Counted from the stretch's first letter, positions 34,083 through 43,640 are shown. The stretch is DNA of 64,000 bases from SXTU01 sp964496695 (GCA_964496695.1 CAZCBE010000010.1:1-64000); one strand, 5' to 3'. Notes: generated by a model not told the origin, from the letters alone. Translations and numbers: made by a program.

Positions 34083-34736
34083 TCAATGCAGGCCGAAGAG
34101 CGACGCCATCAGGCGCAGGGTCCCATACGTGACCACGCCCAAGGCCTGCATCACGCCGGGGATGTTGATGACCACGATCAGCAGCATGAAGCCCCATTGG
34201 CTGAACTGCGCATAGGTGTCGTAGCTCATGCCGACCAGATTCCGCATGATCTGCGAGCCATCCAGCGGCGGGATGGGGAGCAGGTTGAAGAAGCAGAGAA
34301 AGAGACTCACGGTCGCCGTGCGGATCAGGTCAGGCACAAAGACGCTCATTCCGAATCCAATGCACAGCTTGGCCACCGCGATGAGCAGGAAAGCGATGAT
34401 GAAGTTCATCGTCGGGCCGGCGATGGTGACGAGCACGTCGTCCACCTGCGGGCGGCGCAGGTTGGAGACGGTAACAGGGACAGGGCGGCCCCAGCCGATG
34501 ATGAATCCGGCCAACGCGGGGTTCTTCAGTGCCACGACGGCCCCGAGCAGCGGCAGCACGACGGTGCCGATGATTTCCATGTGCGCGATGGGGTTGATGG
34601 TCACGCGGCCTTCGTTGTAGGCCGTGTTGTCGCCGCATTTCCAGGCCACCCAAGCGTGCGCCCACTCGTGCATCGTGATCAGGGGCACGAAGCACAAATA
34701 GCCGATCAAGATGTCCAGAATTTCCTTTTGACTCAT
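34083..34736 (-). CDS. Site-2 protease family (M50) intramembrane metalloprotease
   Basis: About 217 residues, integral membrane. Zinc-binding H23-E24-WA-H27 is in the first membrane helix and the third ligand is in NLLPIPPLDGSQ near the middle, as in short M50B proteases. About five to six membrane helices are visible. Short site-2 proteases may cut membrane-bound regulators, but no substrate is indicated by the neighbours. Confidence 0.9.
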   Translation of the reverse strand: MSQKEILDILIGYLCFVPLITMHEWAHAWVAWKCGDNTAYNEGRVTINPIAHMEIIGTVVLPLLGAVVALKNPALAGFIIGWGRPVPVTVSNLRRPQVDDVLVTIAGPTMNFIIAFLLIAVAKLCIGFGMSVFVPDLIRTATVSLFLCFFNLLPIPPLDGSQIMRNLVGMSYDTYAQFSQWGFMLLIVVINIPGVMQALGVVTYGTLRLMASLFGLH

Positions 34737-34842
34737 CGCGGGCGGAGTTTAGCCGGGGAACGGAGAAAGCCCAAGGGGAACCGTGCGAGCGCAGATCCAA
34801 GCTCGGCGGGAGTGTCAGGCCACGTCGGGCTGAGCGGCTTGA

Positions 34843-35628
34843 TTACTTGGGCTTGGTGCGCTTCTTGGCCTCGGAAAACTCCCGGCGCAGGTCGGCCAGG
34901 GCCACGGTGTATTTGCCGTTCACGTTCCCCTTGTCGAGAGCGTCCACGAGCTGGGCGAACTTCTCGTCCACCTGCGGGCGCGAGGTGAAGTCGTCCGTCT
35001 TGAGGTTCGGAAGGCACAACTGGGAGAGCCGCGCGAGGCTGGTGTTCAGATTCAGTTCGTCCCGGGACCGGAGGAAGGCAGTGGCTGCCGAGAGGAAGTA
35101 TTCCGTGGCGGCGAGAAAATTCTTCGGGTTCGAGTTCACCGCGCGGATGGCGTAGTCGAAGTAGAGCAGGCCGAAGGGGTGGGCGTTGCGGTTCTCGATC
35201 ACCTCCACCATGAGCAGCAGCTTGCGGTTGAAGTCCTCGTTCTGCTGGGCCTGGGAATTGGTGGATACGCTGCCGAAGGAATTGAGCTGGGTGCGCAGGC
35301 CCACGGCCAGTTCGGCAAGCTTGCGGTCCATGGCCTGCTCGCGCGCGGCCAGACGGGCGTTGAGGGTGGCGTCCAGTTCCTGATTGAACTGGGCGTAGCG
35401 CTGCGCGTTGCCGGTTTCCAAGGTCTTTTGGATGGCCAGCTTGTCCTTCTCGTAGTTCTTCTGGCTGGCCGACCAGGAGAAGATCACCAGGATGGCCGCG
35501 ATCCCGATGAGCAGGCCGGCATAGACCTTGACCTTGTCCGTGAGCCGCCGCTCGTTCTCATGGACCATGAGCACCTGGGCTTTGAGGGTTTCCAGTTCGG
35601 CGTTCAGGTTGCCCGGATCGGCGCTCAT
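34843..35628 (-). CDS. Membrane-anchored coiled-coil protein of unknown function
   Basis: About 261 residues. A short N-terminal helix (ELETLKAQVLMVHENERRLTDKV) leads to one membrane helix (VYAGLLIGIAAILVIFSW, about 34-51), then a long coiled coil (YEKDKLAIQKTLETGN to LAELAVGLRTQLNSF), and a C-terminal helical, TPR-like part (YFDYAIRAVNSNPKNFLAATEY). No family was recognised. It may act as a scaffold in the envelope. Confidence 0.75.
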   Translation of the reverse strand: MSADPGNLNAELETLKAQVLMVHENERRLTDKVKVYAGLLIGIAAILVIFSWSASQKNYEKDKLAIQKTLETGNAQRYAQFNQELDATLNARLAAREQAMDRKLAELAVGLRTQLNSFGSVSTNSQAQQNEDFNRKLLLMVEVIENRNAHPFGLLYFDYAIRAVNSNPKNFLAATEYFLSAATAFLRSRDELNLNTSLARLSQLCLPNLKTDDFTSRPQVDEKFAQLVDALDKGNVNGKYTVALADLRREFSEAKKRTKPK

Positions 35629-35714
35629 TTTTCTATGCCGCAGGATGGCTGTGGTCTGCGCCGTTGTCCAATTTCAAATGACCCGCTGGCCTGAAGAGGG
35701 AGCGCATCACGACA

Positions 35715-35885
35715 CTGCCCCGAGGAACGAAATCCCCCCGGAACGCGGCGGTGTCGCGGCGACCAGCCGCAGCGGCTGCGCCTGGCCGGAGGCGTTGAGG
35801 CGTTCCGCTACCGCTCGGCGCTTCCACCTTCCTGCGGCTGATCCCGCGCCGAGCGGGACGCAGCCGCGCTCCGGGACAGGGTCAC
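35715..35885. repeat. 'CCCCGAGGAACGAAATCC' element, copy 1
   Basis: Begins with CTGCCCCGAGGAACGAAATC and ends with CGCGCTCCGGGACAGGGTCA (about 35866-35884). The ends are not simple inverted copies, but CCGGAACGCGG near the left pairs with CCGCGCTCCGG at the right. Copy 2 lies at 36458-36605 in the same orientation. Confidence 0.7.
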
Positions 35886-35899
35886 GAGGCAGCCAGGCG

Positions 35900-36382
35900 T
35901 TACTTGGCGGCGATGTCGGTCTCGAACTTGATGACCAGCACCAGCTTGTCCTTGTGCTCGAAGAGCGGCGCAGTCTTCTCAATCTCCTCCAAGGTCAGGT
36001 TGAACGCCTTGACGATGCGCTCGTGGTTGGTCACCAGCAGGGCCTGCCCGCCACGATACTGGGCCAGACGCGCACAATCGCGCCGGCGGTCACTCTCCGA
36101 AAAGAGGCCTTCCGCCAGCCCGCGCCCGACGATGCCAAAGGGGCCGGTGCGGGGATCGTAAACGCGGCCCATCACGGTGTATTTCACCTTCGGCAGCCCG
36201 ATGAAGATGGGCACCGCGTAGTCACGGATGACCATCGTGCCTTCACCCGTCGGCCAGATTTTCTGGTCGCCTTGGAAGGCGATGAACTGGGCATCACCGA
36301 ACTTTCGCTCGTCGCCCGCCTGGGTGAGCGGAGCGATACTCAAGCCCAGCAGAATCAGCAGTGTTAACAGTTTAGTTTTCAT
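35900..36382 (-). CDS. Small exported protein of unknown function
   Basis: About 160 residues with a clear signal peptide (KTKLLTLLILLGLSIAPLTQAG). The mature part has no recognised domain; it contains VMGRVYDPRTGPFGIVGRG and a C-terminal LVLVIKFETDIAAK strand. It is bracketed by two direct copies of the CCCCGAGGAACGAAATCC element (35715-35885 and 36458-36605). Confidence 0.7.
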   Translation of the reverse strand: MKTKLLTLLILLGLSIAPLTQAGDERKFGDAQFIAFQGDQKIWPTGEGTMVIRDYAVPIFIGLPKVKYTVMGRVYDPRTGPFGIVGRGLAEGLFSESDRRRDCARLAQYRGGQALLVTNHERIVKAFNLTLEEIEKTAPLFEHKDKLVLVIKFETDIAAK

Positions 36383-36457
36383 ATTCTAATTTAACCCCGC
36401 TGTGGAAGTTGTCCACCGGGAAAACCGGCGAGCCAGCCTGAACGGGCGCAGCTGGCG

Positions 36458-36605
36458 CTGCCCCCGAGGAACGAAATCCCCCGGAGCGCGGGTCTGTGAC
36501 CCGCAGACACGTCCGATCCTCCGTCCTGCTGGCCTATACGCAGGGCAACGGACGGCGGCAGCCGCTGCGGGTCGCAGACCCGCGCTCCGGGGACAGGGTC
36601 AAGCT
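36458..36605. repeat. 'CCCCGAGGAACGAAATCC' element, copy 2
   Basis: Left end GCTGCCCCCGAGGAACGAAA, then CCCGGAGCGCGGGTCTGTGA; right end GGTCGCAGACCCGCGCTCCG and GGGGACAGGGTCA. Here GGAGCGCGGGTCTG pairs with CAGACCCGCGCTCC, a clear inverted repeat. Same orientation as 35715-35885. Confidence 0.75.
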
Positions 36606-36674
36606 GCGCCCCGGCGTTGCTCCGTTGAATTTCCCCGTTCCATTGCCGCGTCCATTGTGCTCGAATTGCCACCT

Positions 36675-37565
36675 ATGAAACGCCTGTTTGCCTCCTTGTT
36701 CGTCCTTGCGACGATCGCCGCCTCCACTTCCTCCGCCGCCCCCAAGCCGCTCCGCGTCCTGGTCATCGCCGGCGGCTGCTGCCATGACTACGCGATGCAG
36801 CCCGTCATCCTGAAGGAAGGCCTCGAGGCGCGCGCCCATGTGGAAGTGGACTTCATCGTGGCCGTGGAACCCGGCACGCAGAAGCCCGACCGCAGCACCA
36901 AGGCGAAGTTCGAGAAGTATGAGAAGCCCGACTGGGCCAAGGGCTACGACGCCATCGTTCACGATGAATGCTCGGCCGACGTGAAGGACGTCGCCTATGT
37001 GAACAACATCCTCGCCGCGCACAAGGCCGGCGTCGCCGCCGTGAACCTCCACTGCGCCATGCACAGCTATCGCGTCGGCCAGTTCCGCGACCCGGTCCAG
37101 CCCGGTTCACCGGACGCCCTCTGGTTCGACCTCATCGGCCTGCAGTCCACCGGCCACGGACCGCAGGTGCCCATCCAGGTGACCATCGTGGACCCGAACC
37201 ACGCCATCACCAAGCCGCTCTCCGGCTGGACCACGGTGAACGAGGAACTCTACAACAACATCAAGGTCTTCCCCACCGCCATCCCGCTGATGAAGGGCAA
37301 GCAGGTCATCAAGCAGAAGGACGGCACGGAGAAGGAAGTGGAGTCCATCGTCACCTGGGGCAACCTCTACGGGAAGACCCGCGTGTTCAGCAGCACGCTC
37401 GGCCACAACAACGCCACCGTGGGCGATCCGCGCTATCTCGACATGGTCACCCGCGGGCTGCTCTGGGCCTGCGACAAGCTGAACGACACCTACCTCAAGC
37501 CGACGCCCAGCGATCCCGTGCCGCCCTCAGCCAAGCAGTTCATCAAGCCGGCGGAGAAGAAGTAA
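36675..37565 (+). CDS. ThuA-like domain protein, exported
   Basis: About 296 residues: signal peptide (KRLFASLFVLATIAASTSSAA), then a ThuA/trehalose-utilisation-type glutamine-amidotransferase-like fold (RVLVIAGGCCHDYAMQP, AIVHDECSADVKD, VNLHCAMHSYR). The class I amidotransferase nucleophile region VNLHCAMH is kept. ThuA-like exported proteins are frequent in Verrucomicrobia and Planctomycetes and are linked to sugar metabolism, with unknown chemistry. It ends in a lysine/proline-rich tail. Confidence 0.9.
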   Translation: MKRLFASLFVLATIAASTSSAAPKPLRVLVIAGGCCHDYAMQPVILKEGLEARAHVEVDFIVAVEPGTQKPDRSTKAKFEKYEKPDWAKGYDAIVHDECSADVKDVAYVNNILAAHKAGVAAVNLHCAMHSYRVGQFRDPVQPGSPDALWFDLIGLQSTGHGPQVPIQVTIVDPNHAITKPLSGWTTVNEELYNNIKVFPTAIPLMKGKQVIKQKDGTEKEVESIVTWGNLYGKTRVFSSTLGHNNATVGDPRYLDMVTRGLLWACDKLNDTYLKPTPSDPVPPSAKQFIKPAEKK

Positions 37566-37617
37566 GCCGAGCGCCGGTCTCCGACCCGGCGTTCACATCC
37601 CGGCTCCAGCACGCAAG

Positions 37618-37694
37618 GTAGCTCGACATTCCAATGTCGAGTTCGGGGAAGCCCCGTCAGCCCACACGCTCTCGACATTGGAATGTCGAGCTAC
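37618..37694. repeat. 24-bp perfect inverted repeat 'GTAGCTCGACATTCC'
   Basis: Arms 37618-37641 and 37671-37694 are perfect reverse complements. Each arm also contains the palindrome CTCGACATTCCAATGTCGAG, so cruciforms can form at two scales. Located between convergent genes. Confidence 0.9.
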
Positions 37695-37712
37695 GGGCCA
37701 GCGGCGCTCCGC

Positions 37713-38489
37713 TCACCGGTCATGAATCTGAACGGCCAGCGCTGCCCCACTGGCGGCGGGATCATCCGAGAGAGTAAATGCGTGGCTGGCGCGGTTGAAA
37801 GTCAGTAGCACCGGCTGCTTCGGCGCGGCGGGATCATAGGCTTGGAAGCGCACTTCCCCGTTCTCCTCCTGCGCGCTGATGAGCAGCAGCGAGCGGTCAT
37901 ACTTCAGCACGCGCTGCCGATACAGCCGCACGAGGGCCGGGCGGCTGGCCGCGAGCAACGCCGCGAGTTCGTTGACTGTCGCCGTCCTCCGGGTGTCACT
38001 GCCGCCAAACGCCTTCACCTCCACTGGCGTCCACGCCACGCTGGGGCAGACCAGCCACGACTCCGCCCGCACCACATGCCCTTGCAATCGGCTGAACTCC
38101 TTCAAGTTCGCGTAGCCGGGGATGATAACGCGCTGGTGTTCCGCCGAAAGCCGCTTCGGGTCGCGGCGCAGCACCTGGCGCACGAGGGCGACGCGGCGCG
38201 TGGTCGTGGGCGGCGGTTGACTCGGCTCGAAACGTGCGTGCAGGAAGAACTGCCGCGTGACAGTGGCATCCACGTGGCGGCGCAGCCCCGGCGCGGAGAG
38301 CGGTTCCGGCTCCTGCACCGGCAGCGGCTCCGGCGTTGGCAGCGCGAGCGTATCCGTGGCGAAATCAAACGGGCGTGGGCCCGGCGGAATGACTTTCGCC
38401 GTCCGATGGAAAGCGGCGCAGCCGGTGAGCCACAACGGGAGCGTCAGTCCGGCGGCGGCAACGAGGTGGAGCGAGCAACGGCGGTTCAT
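37713..38489 (-). CDS. Predicted lipoprotein, papain-like or unknown fold
   Basis: About 258 residues. Lipobox LWLTGC places the lipidated cysteine near residue 24. A proline-rich linker (ALPTPEPLPVQEPEPLSAPG) follows, then a domain with ARFEPSQPPPTTTRRVALVRQVLRR. The later segment VIIPGYANLKEFSRLQGHVVRAE suggests a globular enzyme-like domain; no family was assigned. ATG 38489 was chosen to give MNRRCSLHLVAAAGLTLPL as signal. Confidence 0.75.
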   Translation of the reverse strand: MNRRCSLHLVAAAGLTLPLWLTGCAAFHRTAKVIPPGPRPFDFATDTLALPTPEPLPVQEPEPLSAPGLRRHVDATVTRQFFLHARFEPSQPPPTTTRRVALVRQVLRRDPKRLSAEHQRVIIPGYANLKEFSRLQGHVVRAESWLVCPSVAWTPVEVKAFGGSDTRRTATVNELAALLAASRPALVRLYRQRVLKYDRSLLLISAQEENGEVRFQAYDPAAPKQPVLLTFNRASHAFTLSDDPAASGAALAVQIHDR

Positions 38490-38584
38490 GGGAACGAATG
38501 GTAGCGAAACCAATCCTGTGCGCAGCTTCTATTTGAGGAAAGCGTCGCGCCGCCAAAGGGATTCTTACCGCACCGCATCACACG

Positions 38585-38830
38585 CCGCCGTCTCCAGGGC
38601 TGAAAGCCCGTTCGGTGACAGCCCGGGCTGGAGCCGAGCACCGCGAGGCGGAGGCCCGGGGTTCCCGGTCCATTTCGTCACCGCCCTGAAAGGGCGGGAC
38701 GTTGCACGTTGCCGGAAAGAGTTCCGCCCTTTCAGGGCGGACATGCTTCACTGGCCAGGCTACCCGGGGCTTCACCCCGGGCTGTCACCGGGCGGGCTTT
38801 CAGCCCTGATTGGCAGTCCACGCTGCGGCG
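38585..38830. repeat. 'GGGCTGAAAGCCC' element, copy 1
   Basis: Contains CAGGGCTGAAAGCCCG at the left and CGGGCTTTCAGCCCTG at the right, with inner pairs ACCGCCCTGAAAGGGCGG / CCGCCCTTTCAGGGCGG and CAGCCCGGGCTGG / CCCGGGCTGTCACC. It ends with GGCAGTCCACGCTGCGG. Copy 2 at 40712-40910 lies in the opposite orientation. Gap 38490-38984 is otherwise empty. Confidence 0.85.
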
Positions 38831-38984
38831 CGCTCTTCACATCCCTGTTTAACATCGCACTTGCACTCCAACCTCCATTACCGAACCCGGCGGTCCGCTG
38901 AATCCCTCTGGGATTGCGGAGCCGACGGCTGATTCAGGAGCTTGAAGCCATTCCGCCGCTGCCGCAGTATCCCCGCACCTGACC

Positions 38985-39854
38985 ATGAAACGCATTCTTT
39001 CACTGCTGCTGCTGGCCCTTGCCCTGACCGCCCGCGCCGCTGACGAGTTCAAGATCACTCCTTACCACGAGGTGCAGCCCGGCGTGCCCCAGGGCAAGCT
39101 CATCAAGATGCCGGAGTGGCGGAGCAACGTCTTCACCAACACCGTGCGCGACTGGTGGGTCTATGTGCCGGCGCAATACAAGGCGGAGAAGCCCGCCTGC
39201 GTGATGGTCTTTCAGGACGGCCACGACTACGTGAACCTCAAAGGCAACTGGCGCGTGCCCATCGTCTTCGACAACCTCATCGCCAAAGGCGAGATGCCCG
39301 TGACCATCGCCGTCCTCCTCAATCCGGGCCACGAAATCGGCCGGCCGCCGGGCAAGAGCCCCTGGCAGGTCAGCAACCGCAGCTTCGAGTATGACTCTCT
39401 CGGCGACCGTTACGCGCGCTTCCTCCTGGAGGAAATCCTGCCCGAAGTCAGCAAGCAGTATTCGCTCACCACGAACCCCGAAGGCCGCGCCATCTGCGGT
39501 GCCAGCAGCGGCGGCATCTGCTCGTGGACCGTCTGCTGGGAGCGGCCCGACCAGTTCCGCAAGGCCCTCACCACCATCGGTAGCTACACGAACATCCGGG
39601 GCGGCCACGTCTATCCCGCGCTCGTTCGCAAGACCGAGCGCAAGCCCATCCGCGTCTCCGTGCAAAGCGGCGTGGACGACGTGAAGAACGAGTTCGGTGA
39701 CTGGCCGCTGTGCAACCAGCAGATGGCCTCCGCGCTCAAGTTCGCCGGCTACGACGTGCGCTTCGACTTCGGCGAAGGCGCGCACAACAGCAAGCACGGC
39801 GGCAGCATCTTCCCCGACGTGCTCAAATGGCTCTGGCGGGATTATCCGAAGTGA
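38985..39854 (+). CDS. Exported esterase, alpha/beta-hydrolase fold
   Basis: About 289 residues: signal peptide (KRILSLLLLALALTARAA), then an esterase-D/enterochelin-esterase-like domain. The nucleophile elbow is CGASSGG with S in GASSGG, and the C-terminal GEGAHNSKHGG region holds the likely catalytic histidine. Aspartate in SVQSGVDDVKNEFGDW is a candidate for the triad. Relatives are feruloyl or carbohydrate esterases; substrate not determined. Confidence 0.88.
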   Translation: MKRILSLLLLALALTARAADEFKITPYHEVQPGVPQGKLIKMPEWRSNVFTNTVRDWWVYVPAQYKAEKPACVMVFQDGHDYVNLKGNWRVPIVFDNLIAKGEMPVTIAVLLNPGHEIGRPPGKSPWQVSNRSFEYDSLGDRYARFLLEEILPEVSKQYSLTTNPEGRAICGASSGGICSWTVCWERPDQFRKALTTIGSYTNIRGGHVYPALVRKTERKPIRVSVQSGVDDVKNEFGDWPLCNQQMASALKFAGYDVRFDFGEGAHNSKHGGSIFPDVLKWLWRDYPK

Positions 39855-39899
39855 GCGTGAGCCCTTTGGCCGCGAAAACCTCCGCCTTCCGGGCACCCT

Positions 39900-40460
39900 T
39901 CAATTCCAGTTCAAATCCTCCGGCTGCTCCGACAACAGCCGGAACTGCCAGCCCTTCTCCCGCACCAGCGTAGCCCAAAGCCGCTGGTTGTCCTGGCCAA
40001 AGACCAGTTCCACCGAGGCCGGATGCGTGAGCCACGCGCCGCGCTTCATCTCGTCGTCGAGCTGGCCCGGAGACCAGCCCGCATAACCGGCGAAGACCTT
40101 CAGTTTCTGTGTAGGCGAGAAGGAACCGCCCAGTTCAACCAGATCGTCCAGCGAGTGGTCCAGATTGAGGTTGGGCATCACGTTCGCATCCGGCAGGAAC
40201 GTGTCAGCATGCAGATAACTCAATGCCTGCGGCTGCACCGGCCCCCCGAGAAAGAGCGGCTGATCCTTCAGGGTGTCGGGCAGATCTGCCACCAGCGCCT
40301 CGCCCACCTTCTTTTCGGTCGGATGATTGATGATGAGGCCGAAGGCCCCTTCGGGGTCGTGCTGGCAGATGAGGACGACGCTGCGGTGGAAGTAGGAACC
40401 CGCGAGCTTGCCGCCATCGAGGAGAAACTGTCCTTTCAATGATTTGAACTTCGCCGGCAT
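39900..40460 (-). CDS. YqgE/AlgH family protein
   Basis: About 186 residues, DUF179 family. Conserved features visible: LKGQFLLDGGKLAGSYFHRS at the N-terminus, GAFGLIINHPTEKKVGEAL, FLGGPVQPQALSYLH, and VFAGYAGWSPGQLDDEMKRG. The family is widespread and of uncertain function; AlgH has been linked to alginate regulation. The whole usual length is present. Confidence 0.95.
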   Translation of the reverse strand: MPAKFKSLKGQFLLDGGKLAGSYFHRSVVLICQHDPEGAFGLIINHPTEKKVGEALVADLPDTLKDQPLFLGGPVQPQALSYLHADTFLPDANVMPNLNLDHSLDDLVELGGSFSPTQKLKVFAGYAGWSPGQLDDEMKRGAWLTHPASVELVFGQDNQRLWATLVREKGWQFRLLSEQPEDLNWN

Positions 40461-40522
40461 CGGAACCCCGGGGGAATCTGCTCCACACTTGCGATGCTGA
40501 CAACCCCGTTTATGCTAAGGGC

Positions 40523-40642
40523 ATGACGCGCTTGTTGATGCTTGCCCTCCTCGCCCTCACGCTCATGGCCACCGGCTGCCAGACGGACAAAGGCAGCCGG
40601 GAGTTCATCCCCGGCCAGGGCTGGGTGCCGATGCGAAAGTAA
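40523..40642 (+). CDS. 39-residue predicted lipoprotein
   Basis: ATG 40523 to TAA 40642. Sequence begins MTRLLMLALLALTLMATGCQ: a short basic start, a hydrophobic stretch and lipobox MATGC with the cysteine at residue 19. Only 20 residues follow, ending in EFIPGQGWVPMRK. Small lipoproteins of this kind are easily missed; function unknown. Confidence 0.6.
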   Translation: MTRLLMLALLALTLMATGCQTDKGSREFIPGQGWVPMRK

Positions 40643-40711
40643 TTGGTGATTAGGGTCGGCAGATCGCCGTGTTCGGACTAAACATAATGCTTTTCGGGAA
40701 TATCCATGACC

Positions 40712-40910
40712 GAGGCAGCGTGGACTGCCACTCAGGGCTGTAAGCCCGCCCGCCCTGAAAGGGCGAGACGCTTTCCGGCCCCGTGCCAAGTGCCGCCCTT
40801 TCAGGGCGGTGACGAAAAGGGACTGTAAACCCGGGCCTCCGCCTCGCGGTGCTCGGCTCCAGCCCGGGCTGTCACCGGACGGGCTTTCAGCCCTCATGCC
40901 GGCGGCCTTC
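40712..40910. repeat. 'GGGCTGAAAGCCC' element, copy 2, inverted
   Basis: Starts GCAGCGTGGACTGCC (the reverse complement of the right end of copy 1), contains CCGCCCTTTCAGGGCGG and CCAGCCCGGGCTGTCACCGG, and ends CGGGCTTTCAGCCCTC. It lies about 2 kb from copy 1 (38585-38830) and in opposite orientation. Gap 40643-40985 is otherwise empty. Confidence 0.85.
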
Positions 40911-40985
40911 GGTGCAGTGGTGAATCCTTTTGGGTTGCTCCCCACTGATTCCCCAAAGGCATTAGGACTAAACACTAACTACTAA

Positions 40986-41192
40986 TCACTTCCCTCGCTT
41001 AGGCCGGTTCATCGAGAGGATGCTCAGGCCGCGGAAGCAATTGCCCGAGCCGCCGGTGATGACGCGTTTGACGGGTTCGCCGGTCTTCGGGTCATGGGTG
41101 AGCGCCGGGTCCTTCATGCTCTGCTGAATCTCAAAGCGACGCGGCTTCTGCTTCGGGTTCTTCGGAATCGTCTCGTAGATGTAGAGGGCCAT
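40986..41192 (-). CDS. FmdB-like small protein without zinc-ribbon cysteines
   Basis: About 68 residues. The layout follows FmdB regulatory proteins: start MALYIYETIP, then FEIQQSMKDPAL, then GEPVKRVITGGSG. In FmdB a zinc ribbon uses two CxxC pairs at these points; here the positions read PKNPKQK and HDPKTG, so the ligands are absent. A single cysteine occurs later (GNCFRG). The start ATG 41192 gives the normal FmdB N-terminus. Confidence 0.65.
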   Translation of the reverse strand: MALYIYETIPKNPKQKPRRFEIQQSMKDPALTHDPKTGEPVKRVITGGSGNCFRGLSILSMNRPKRGK

Positions 41193-41277
41193 AGATCGAA
41201 TAGTTGTCGCCTGCAATGGACACCAGAGCGGGGGGCGCGTTCAAGCGATTTCGCAGCGACTTTTACCGCTGCGTAGG

Positions 41278-41409
41278 TAGCGCAGGCCTCCGGCCTGCCG
41301 TGCCGCCGGCGTCCTCGCCGGCCCCTTCGACGAGCGAGGCATGACGGTCGTTCGAGCATACCAGCCGGCGAGGACGCCGGCGATACGGCAAGCCGGAGGC
41401 TTGCACTAC
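41278..41409. repeat. Inverted repeat with three-base-loop hairpins near ilvC
   Basis: Left arm GTAGCGCAGGCCTCCGGCCT and on to GCCGGCGTCCTCGCCGGC (41278-41322); right arm GCCGGCGAGGACGCCGGC to GCAAGCCGGAGGCTTGCACT (41363-41409). Inner hairpins GCAGGCC/GGCCTGC (loop TCC, 41282-41298) and GCAAGCC/GGCTTGC (loop GGA, 41388-41404). Confidence 0.8.
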
Positions 41410-41421
41410 GCACCGAAGGAA

Positions 41422-41453
41422 AAACCGCCGGCTGCTCGCGCTCCCGGCGGTTT
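41422..41453 (-). terminator. Terminator after ilvC
   Basis: Stem AAACCGCCGG (41422-41431) / CCGGCGGTTT (41444-41453). Read on the minus strand it ends in a T run and lies about 20 bases past the ilvC stop. Confidence 0.88.
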
Positions 41454-41474
41454 CCAAATTTCCTCGTTTCGCGC

Positions 41475-42500
<1,026 letters not shown>

Positions 42501-42534
42501 AGGTCGTGTTGCGTGTTTCGTGACTGAAAAGGGA

Positions 42535-43008
42535 TTACTTCCGGGGCAAGGCCACCTTGCCGGTGCGCGTGAGGTCGAGCACGCCGAAGGTCTGCATGAG
42601 CAGGAGGAACTTCTCCACTTTGCTCTCGTTGCCGGTGATCTCGATGGTGAGGCTCTTGGGCTGCACGTCCACGATCTTGGCGCGGAAGATGTCGGTGATC
42701 TGCATCACCTCGGCGCGCGTCTTCGAGTCCACGCTCACCTTCACCAGCACCAGCTCGCGGTCAATGTATTCGCCGTCGCGGAAGTCAATGACCTTGAGCA
42801 CCTCGGCCAGCTTGTTGAGCTGCTTGACGATCTGCTCGAGCGTCGCGTCATCGCCGCGCGTGACAATGGTCATGCGCGAGACGCTCGCGTCCTGCGTGGG
42901 CGCGACATTGAGCGTGTCAATGTTGTAGCCCCGCCCCGAGAAGAGGCCGGCCACGCGCGTGAGCACGCCAAACTTGTTTTCCACCAGCACCGAGATCGTG
43001 TGTCGCAT
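42535..43008 (-). CDS. ilvN: Acetolactate synthase small (regulatory) subunit
   Basis: About 157 residues. An ACT domain opens the protein (RHTISVLVENKFGVLTRVAG, then LFSGRGYNIDTLNVAPTQD), with a C-terminal ACT-like domain from about residue 80. It binds valine for feedback control of the catalytic subunit. ATG 43008 gives this standard N-terminus; the open frame extends further without homology. Lies 34 bases before ilvC in the same orientation, so they are probably one transcript. Confidence 0.94.
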   Translation of the reverse strand: MRHTISVLVENKFGVLTRVAGLFSGRGYNIDTLNVAPTQDASVSRMTIVTRGDDATLEQIVKQLNKLAEVLKVIDFRDGEYIDRELVLVKVSVDSKTRAEVMQITDIFRAKIVDVQPKSLTIEITGNESKVEKFLLLMQTFGVLDLTRTGKVALPRK

Positions 43009-43070
43009 ACGGCAGGCGGCTGATATTTTGCCGCCAAAGGGCGCGCAATGTAGCAAGCACGCCGGGACGG

Positions 43071-43568
43071 TCAATCCTGCTTTTGGCCCGGCTGGGTGTC
43101 CAGTGCGTTCGCCAGCCGCCAGCAATGCCACATCGGGAAGAAGCCCACGACGCCGAACGCGCAGTCAATCATCCGCCACCCCACCGGAATCCCGCGCACT
43201 TCGCCGAACACCAACGCCCAGGGCACCACCGCCACGCACGCAATCATGCCAAACTGAAACAGCCACTTGTTCCGCACCGGATCGCGCCACGCCCCGATGA
43301 ACACCACCGCGATGACCACATGCCCAAACGCCAGCCAGTCCGTGCCGTAGGCGAGGAAGGGAAACTTCGCATTCGTCTCGCGCAACCCATCCGCGACGCG
43401 GTGAATCCAGCCAGCGAAGCCATCGGTCCCCTGCCCCACCAACCGTTCGAGGATGCCCAGCTCCGTCTCCAGTGGAATGGCCGTCAACCCGCTGACCACG
43501 AGGCCGAAGATGAAGAACGCAGTCCAGGCGCGGAGGCGGCGGAGCAGTTGCGGTTCGGGGAAGGGCAT
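43071..43568 (-). CDS. Four-helix membrane protein of unknown function
   Basis: About 165 residues. Membrane helices at AWTAFFIFGLVVSGLTAIPL, YGTDWLAFGHVVIAVVFIGA, LFQFGMIACVAVVPWALVF and AFGVVGFFPMWHCWRL. A GWIHRV segment and several conserved-looking charged loops are present. I do not recognise a family. Stands 62 bases upstream of ilvN in the same orientation. Confidence 0.8.
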   Translation of the reverse strand: MPFPEPQLLRRLRAWTAFFIFGLVVSGLTAIPLETELGILERLVGQGTDGFAGWIHRVADGLRETNAKFPFLAYGTDWLAFGHVVIAVVFIGAWRDPVRNKWLFQFGMIACVAVVPWALVFGEVRGIPVGWRMIDCAFGVVGFFPMWHCWRLANALDTQPGQKQD

Positions 43569-43640
43569 AATTGCGATGCGACCAAGTTGTGGCTGTTGTC
43601 GTTCAGACTACCGGCAGGGACACCCGGAGACGAGCGCGCT

